Positions 4,681 through 8,625 of a stretch of DNA of 8,625 nucleotides are shown one piece after another. The position numbers and the translations under genes were made by a program. Location of the stretch: positions 1-8,625 of the forward strand of contig CAISKC010000443.1 in the NCBI GenBank assembly GCA_903885895.1, written 5' to 3'. Position 1 is the stretch's first letter; every line of letters begins with the position of its first letter. The notes below the pieces were generated by a model. It was not told where the DNA came from. It was given only the letters and a program-made list of their open reading frames with translations, and searched no databases. Source of the DNA: an uncultured Legionella sp. Its GTDB lineage: Bacteria; Pseudomonadota; Gammaproteobacteria; Legionellales; Legionellaceae.

Positions 4681-7600
4681 ATGTCTCGCTATAGGAAATA
4701 TACGGATAATTTTCCGACCATGCTCAAGGCACTGCGACTGACTGGAGAAAACGGACCAGGCATCAACTTCGATCCTTTATCCAAAGATGATTATCAAGAG
4801 ATCATAGAAAAAGACAAAGCCAGAGATATTATCCTAGAATTACGAGACCCCCACACCCATAGTACAGAAAAAACCAAAGATCGCTTATACAATATGGATA
4901 ATTATCAGAATTTCCCTTATTACGGCCAAGGTGAAATGAATGCAAACGCAGTATATTTTATGTTCACTATGAATCCCAAATTAGTGCAAATATATAACGA
5001 CCATGGTGATGTAAATTTCAAAGCCTATATGGGTTTCGCCTACATTGACGACACAGATGTGCCTTGTGGCTTATCTATCAACCGATTTGGACATGAGCCC
5101 AATGCACAATATACCATTACTGTGTTTAGAAATACGCTTGCTCCGTATGAGGAGCGAGAAGTTACTTTTATTTGTTCTGAAAACATCGTAGCTGATGATT
5201 ACTATACTGGTTTACATGGCGCACATCATGAACAACCTTTGTCCGGACCTCAGATTATGCGATCGATCAGCTCTGCCATCGGATCCGAGAAAATCCAGCA
5301 ATTGGTACAAAGCATTTTTCATGAAAATGGTCAAATTTCAGAAGAGCGGTACGAACGTTTGAACACGCGTTTGCTCCACCACAATTTGGATAATCGCGAT
5401 CTCCTCACCCCCCAAGTTCCTCGCATCATGGAAAATGTAAAACAATTAGATGGTAAAATTGCTAGAAAAATTCAACGCTATTACACCGCAAATACCTTGG
5501 ATTTTTTTGAATACCATCATTATAAACAGTTTTTAAAAGATCTGATTCTTCAAGCAGAAACCCAAACACCGCAAAAACCTGCTGTGACCAAAGCTTTTAA
5601 AGAACTCTATTTAGAATTTCTCATGATCCACTTTTTCTATAGGGTCGATAAGTCTGGTAGAACTGCGTACCTGAAAGACGGCCTCGAAAAAAAAAGGAGC
5701 GAAAAAGATAAAGAGAGCGCTATGGATACTTTAAAAGCAGAGTACACCAGTGCTTTACAAGACCCAAACATTGATTCAGATGAATTCACTAAAAAAATAA
5801 ATCAATCCTATCGGAGCCTGCATTACCATTCTCTGATAGAAAAATTAGAAAAATCTATCCAAAATAGCAATAGCCCAACAAAAAATATCGCCATTGCTCA
5901 ATTACCTTTTCTCCAGAAACTGAATTTTACAAAACTGACCCCAGCCAAACAGCAAACTGCCATGGCGTTTGTCACAGAACTCATATCCTTTACAGAAACA
6001 CCTCAACAAGCTTCCTTCGATCCGCTGCAAAAACTATATCCCAAAGTTCATCTCGATCCAAAGGAACTGGAACCTATTAAACAGATACTAGAAGAAGAGC
6101 TTTTTGTACGCCAAATAACGGCATTAGAAAAAAATATCGCTACTTGTCGACACCCTTACTTAAAAGCAGAGGCCGAAAAAAAATTACGTTATTTGAAAAA
6201 CATCACATTCAACGATCAGCCAAATATCCGACAAATGCACATCAATTCATTACTTGAAACATTGAATCGATTCATTGAATCGAATAGACCTGAGATTTTG
6301 AATAAACTAGAAATATTATATGACCAACTCAATTTCATTCCAATTGAGCCTGAAAAAGCCAATACTCTATTACAACCTATCCCCATTGCGGATATGCATC
6401 AGCAAATTGAACAACACAACTGTACCTTTGATCCACAAGGCCGAGCACTCGTTACAACCATCAGTTCAGAACAAAACGCCGAGCTCGTCACTTGGAATCT
6501 CGATATTGCCGATGTACAGACAACAGATGTTGCTGAACAATTTTACCAAATGCTTTCCACCACCCTAAAAAAACAAGCCTCACCTGCTGTTGTTGCAAAC
6601 ATTTTAGCCTTGTTAAATCGCAACAAAACAGCCATAAATCCTTTACAACAAGTATTACAAATGTACCTCAATCAGATTGCACAAACCTATCAAACAGCGC
6701 TGCAAACAGAGGGTGTCACCTCACAAATGATGCAAGCCTCATTACTGGCAACCGCCCAAAGACTAAATGTAACGGTACTCAACCACTTAGCCTCAGGATT
6801 AATCAATGCCAGTATTCGTAACGGGACTATGCTAAAACAGTTAGATATGGTTACGCTCAATAACAGCTTAATCGAAACACAAGATGACCTAAGAAAGAAC
6901 GGGCGCATCATGCTGCTTGAACACCTCCGCGCACAAATTCACCAACAAAAACAGCGCCAGCCTACCGCGACTGTCAGTACTGCAAAAATAATCAGTAATA
7001 AAATGGTGTATTTCGATACCAGACAGTCTTTAGCAACAGAAATAACCACTATACAACCTGATCTTGCTTATAGTTTCCGCCAAATCCAGACTTATCGTTG
7101 CACCGGCACAAACTTTAAATCCTCCGATGAGATCCGTCGCTCCAGAGTACATAGTACTGCGTTACATTTACCAGAGAGTATGTCTACCCCGGACTATCAA
7201 ACACAATTTAAAGATAGGCTGACTCAAATATCTGACAGTTGTCACTACAGAACCAATCCGCCGATCACCTATTATGTATACGCCGCCACAAATGCGCAAA
7301 TCCAGCAAACCTTGGCTGCTGCTCATCATTATAATCGAACGGTAATACAACAAAATCCTAGACACGAACCCCTGTGTTGGGTCCAAACATATGATCCAGC
7401 TGAATCAGACAAAACATTAGGCTACCCTATGCTTGACTGGTCCGGAGCTATTTCCGATCAAACACTTATGCTCGAAATGAGCTTGTGTAGCCAAATTGCA
7501 GCCATTGATGCAAATCAAGCCCTGAATTTACAAGCATATATCGATTTTTTAAATCCCGCATCCTCTTATGTGAGAGGATTGCTCAAATCCAAAGTATTCG

Positions 7601-8355
7601 CATTTACCTCAGAAGGTAAAAATATCCGGGATCAAATTCACGCCCTAAAAATAGTTTGGCAACAAGATAAAAACTTAGACGAAGACCTTGGAAATCAAAA
7701 ATTTACCACAAAAACTTTACAAAAATTAATTGCCTTTGATCTACATCATCTTCCTGACTATGCATTATTGGTACAAACCATGTCGCTGACGATAGGAAAG
7801 CAAACGCTTCTCAATGATGAGTCTTCTGGTAAAGCCTTAGCAGATACCTTGGGTCACGCACAAATTTTTGATTTGATTCCGCTACCAGATAGCATCCAAG
7901 GACCCTTTATCATGCTATTACGAGCTGTAGATAAACAAACTGCCATCCTAGCGGCAGATGAATTAAACAAAGCTATGCAAGCTTATGTTGCATCCAACCA
8001 AAACGCTACTGCCGTAGCCACCATGCTACCTATCATGGAGCAACAAGCACATTTTGCACAAGCCACGACCTCCACTCATGCGATGCAACAAGTCAAAACT
8101 TACCTACTTACCCCACCGCCCCTAGAAGCATCATCAAATGCGCGATCAAAAACTAGAAAGGGACCTGAAATAGAAACGGCATCTCCACAACGACAAGCTA
8201 AAACAAGGCATCCTGCTACTAATAGCTCAAATCAACGTGATAGGTTATTTGCTGCAAAACGCGAAGCAGCAAAACGAGACGCCACGAACACGGAAGAAAG
8301 TGAATCTCTCTTAAGCACTGCCGCTAGAAATAAAGCACGCTCTTTTAGAAAATGA
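4681..8355 (+). CDS. Large orphan protein (1224 residues), candidate secreted effector, function unknown
   Basis: I do not recognise the family. The ATG at 4681 is supported by AGG (4672-4674) 6 nt upstream and a TATAAT promoter. There is no signal peptide and no obvious membrane segment, so export by Sec is unlikely. Residues 1-200 look like a compact domain rich in aromatic, His and Asp residues (DPHTHST at 56-62, GLHGAHHEQP at 178-186). Residues about 210-600 are charged and helical, with likely coiled coil around 330-400. About 600-740 is Gln-rich helical. About 770-990 is a mixed region with clustered Cys, Tyr and His (YRCTGTNF; SDSCHYRTNPPITYYVYA). The tail (1152-1224) is basic, Ser/Thr-rich and disordered-looking, ending TEESESLL then a basic stretch. 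Glutamates 1205, 1206 and 1208, about 16-19 residues from the end, resemble the E-block of Dot/Icm substrates. The effector role is inference. Confidence 0.85.
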   Translation: MSRYRKYTDNFPTMLKALRLTGENGPGINFDPLSKDDYQEIIEKDKARDIILELRDPHTHSTEKTKDRLYNMDNYQNFPYYGQGEMNANAVYFMFTMNPKLVQIYNDHGDVNFKAYMGFAYIDDTDVPCGLSINRFGHEPNAQYTITVFRNTLAPYEEREVTFICSENIVADDYYTGLHGAHHEQPLSGPQIMRSISSAIGSEKIQQLVQSIFHENGQISEERYERLNTRLLHHNLDNRDLLTPQVPRIMENVKQLDGKIARKIQRYYTANTLDFFEYHHYKQFLKDLILQAETQTPQKPAVTKAFKELYLEFLMIHFFYRVDKSGRTAYLKDGLEKKRSEKDKESAMDTLKAEYTSALQDPNIDSDEFTKKINQSYRSLHYHSLIEKLEKSIQNSNSPTKNIAIAQLPFLQKLNFTKLTPAKQQTAMAFVTELISFTETPQQASFDPLQKLYPKVHLDPKELEPIKQILEEELFVRQITALEKNIATCRHPYLKAEAEKKLRYLKNITFNDQPNIRQMHINSLLETLNRFIESNRPEILNKLEILYDQLNFIPIEPEKANTLLQPIPIADMHQQIEQHNCTFDPQGRALVTTISSEQNAELVTWNLDIADVQTTDVAEQFYQMLSTTLKKQASPAVVANILALLNRNKTAINPLQQVLQMYLNQIAQTYQTALQTEGVTSQMMQASLLATAQRLNVTVLNHLASGLINASIRNGTMLKQLDMVTLNNSLIETQDDLRKNGRIMLLEHLRAQIHQQKQRQPTATVSTAKIISNKMVYFDTRQSLATEITTIQPDLAYSFRQIQTYRCTGTNFKSSDEIRRSRVHSTALHLPESMSTPDYQTQFKDRLTQISDSCHYRTNPPITYYVYAATNAQIQQTLAAAHHYNRTVIQQNPRHEPLCWVQTYDPAESDKTLGYPMLDWSGAISDQTLMLEMSLCSQIAAIDANQALNLQAYIDFLNPASSYVRGLLKSKVFAFTSEGKNIRDQIHALKIVWQQDKNLDEDLGNQKFTTKTLQKLIAFDLHHLPDYALLVQTMSLTIGKQTLLNDESSGKALADTLGHAQIFDLIPLPDSIQGPFIMLLRAVDKQTAILAADELNKAMQAYVASNQNATAVATMLPIMEQQAHFAQATTSTHAMQQVKTYLLTPPPLEASSNARSKTRKGPEIETASPQRQAKTRHPATNSSNQRDRLFAAKREAAKRDATNTEESESLLSTAARNKARSFRK

Positions 8356-8392
8356 TAAATATCTTCCGTATGGTTTCAATCTGAAGTTTTTG

Positions 8393-8436
8393 TCCCTGAA
8401 AGATCTCATCAAACCTCATCCCTGAGAGATCCCCTC
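8393..8436 (+). repeat. Degenerate 18-bp direct repeats after the large gene
   Basis: TCCCTGAAAGATCTCATC (8393-8410) and TCCCTGAGAGATCCCCTC (8419-8436) match at 15 of 18 positions, 26 bp apart. A shorter third version, CTGAGGGATC, lies at 8566-8575 beyond the long inverted repeat. GATCTC (8402-8407) can pair with GAGATC (8426-8431), and a T6 run lies at 8441-8446, so a weak terminator for the large gene is possible though the stem is poor. They look like remnants of an intergenic repeat family. Confidence 0.5.
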
Positions 8437-8486
8437 ATAATTTTTTGATAGAAAATCGATGTAAAGGTAGGGTGAACAAAGCGCAG

Positions 8487-8560
8487 CGTGCCCACCAGTT
8501 CGAAGAAATAGTTTAAAACTCTGCTTCATGGGTGATTATTTCTTCGAACTGGTGGGCACG
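8487..8560. repeat. Perfect 24-bp inverted repeat (large intergenic hairpin)
   Basis: The arms at 8487-8510 and 8537-8560 are exact reverse complements over 24 bp, with a 26-nt interval. The outer half is GC-rich (CGTGCCCACC with GGTGGGCACG) and the inner half AT-rich, containing TTCGAA. The left arm continues out of GGGTGAACAAAGCGCAG (8470-8486), a motif that I recall as resembling short repeats found between genes in many bacteria. No transposase or long ORF is present, so a MITE- or REP-like element or remnant is the best reading. There is no U-tract after either arm, so it is not a standard intrinsic terminator, although a transcript would fold strongly. The remaining sequence from 8356 to 8625 holds no supported gene. 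Confidence 0.85.
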
Positions 8561-8625
8561 TCGTTCTGAGGGATCTATCCAAAATTTGACCATGCTGTCT
8601 GGTAGCGAAATTTTAAAGTTAATTG

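Noticed and set aside
8408..8527. A 39-codon minus-strand frame starting inside the hairpin loop of the right-end repeat.
   Set aside because: It simply translates the repeat element, has no convincing ribosome site, and ends in the degenerate repeats.

Overview
The window looks like chromosomal DNA of an AT-leaning gammaproteobacterium. The order SRP RNA gene (ffs) - dnaX - ybaB - recR is the classic gammaproteobacterial arrangement, and the DnaX, YbaB and RecR sequences align readily from memory with their E. coli counterparts. The base composition (GC near 40-45% by eye) and a very long, Gln/Lys-rich, unrecognised cytosolic-type protein with a basic C-terminus carrying a glutamate block suggest a host-associated Legionellales-type bacterium (Legionella, Coxiella, Rickettsiella or Berkiella relatives). 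That lineage call is inference; no marker in the window fixes the genus.

Left part (1-735). Two minus-strand genes for small exported products lie in tandem. One encodes a 116-residue, six-cysteine protein with a clear signal peptide. The other is a very short ORF of 30 codons with a related signal peptide, probably a decayed or truncated copy. Both have the same promoter (TTGTAC, 16 bp, TATACT), whose -35 box sits inside a CTTGTACAAG palindrome, so promoter and leader appear to have been duplicated together.

Centre (736-4611). On the plus strand come a family-4 (4Fe-4S) uracil-DNA glycosylase, the ffs RNA, and dnaX only about 18 nt after the predicted RNA end. After a 191-nt gap come ybaB and recR, 6 nt apart. 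The dnaX linker carries twelve 24-bp in-frame repeats, arranged as a 48-bp higher-order repeat. An A AAA AAG heptamer, with a -1-frame stop right behind it, lies near the end of dnaX. This block is DNA-maintenance machinery: base excision (UDG), clamp loading (tau), nucleoid binding (YbaB), recombinational repair (RecR), plus membrane protein targeting (4.5S RNA).

Right part (4612-8625). A separate promoter with a perfect TATAAT box appears to drive a single 1224-codon gene of unknown function, the main candidate for something new. I infer a type IV secreted (Dot/Icm-like) effector from its size, composition and C-terminus; no catalytic domain could be recognised. Behind it is a gene-free tail with degenerate short repeats and a perfect 24-bp inverted repeat flanked by a widespread-looking intergenic repeat motif.

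I see no CRISPR array, transposase, tRNA, toxin-antitoxin pair or complete novel multi-gene system. The items most worth following are the large orphan protein and the duplicated small-secreted-protein units.
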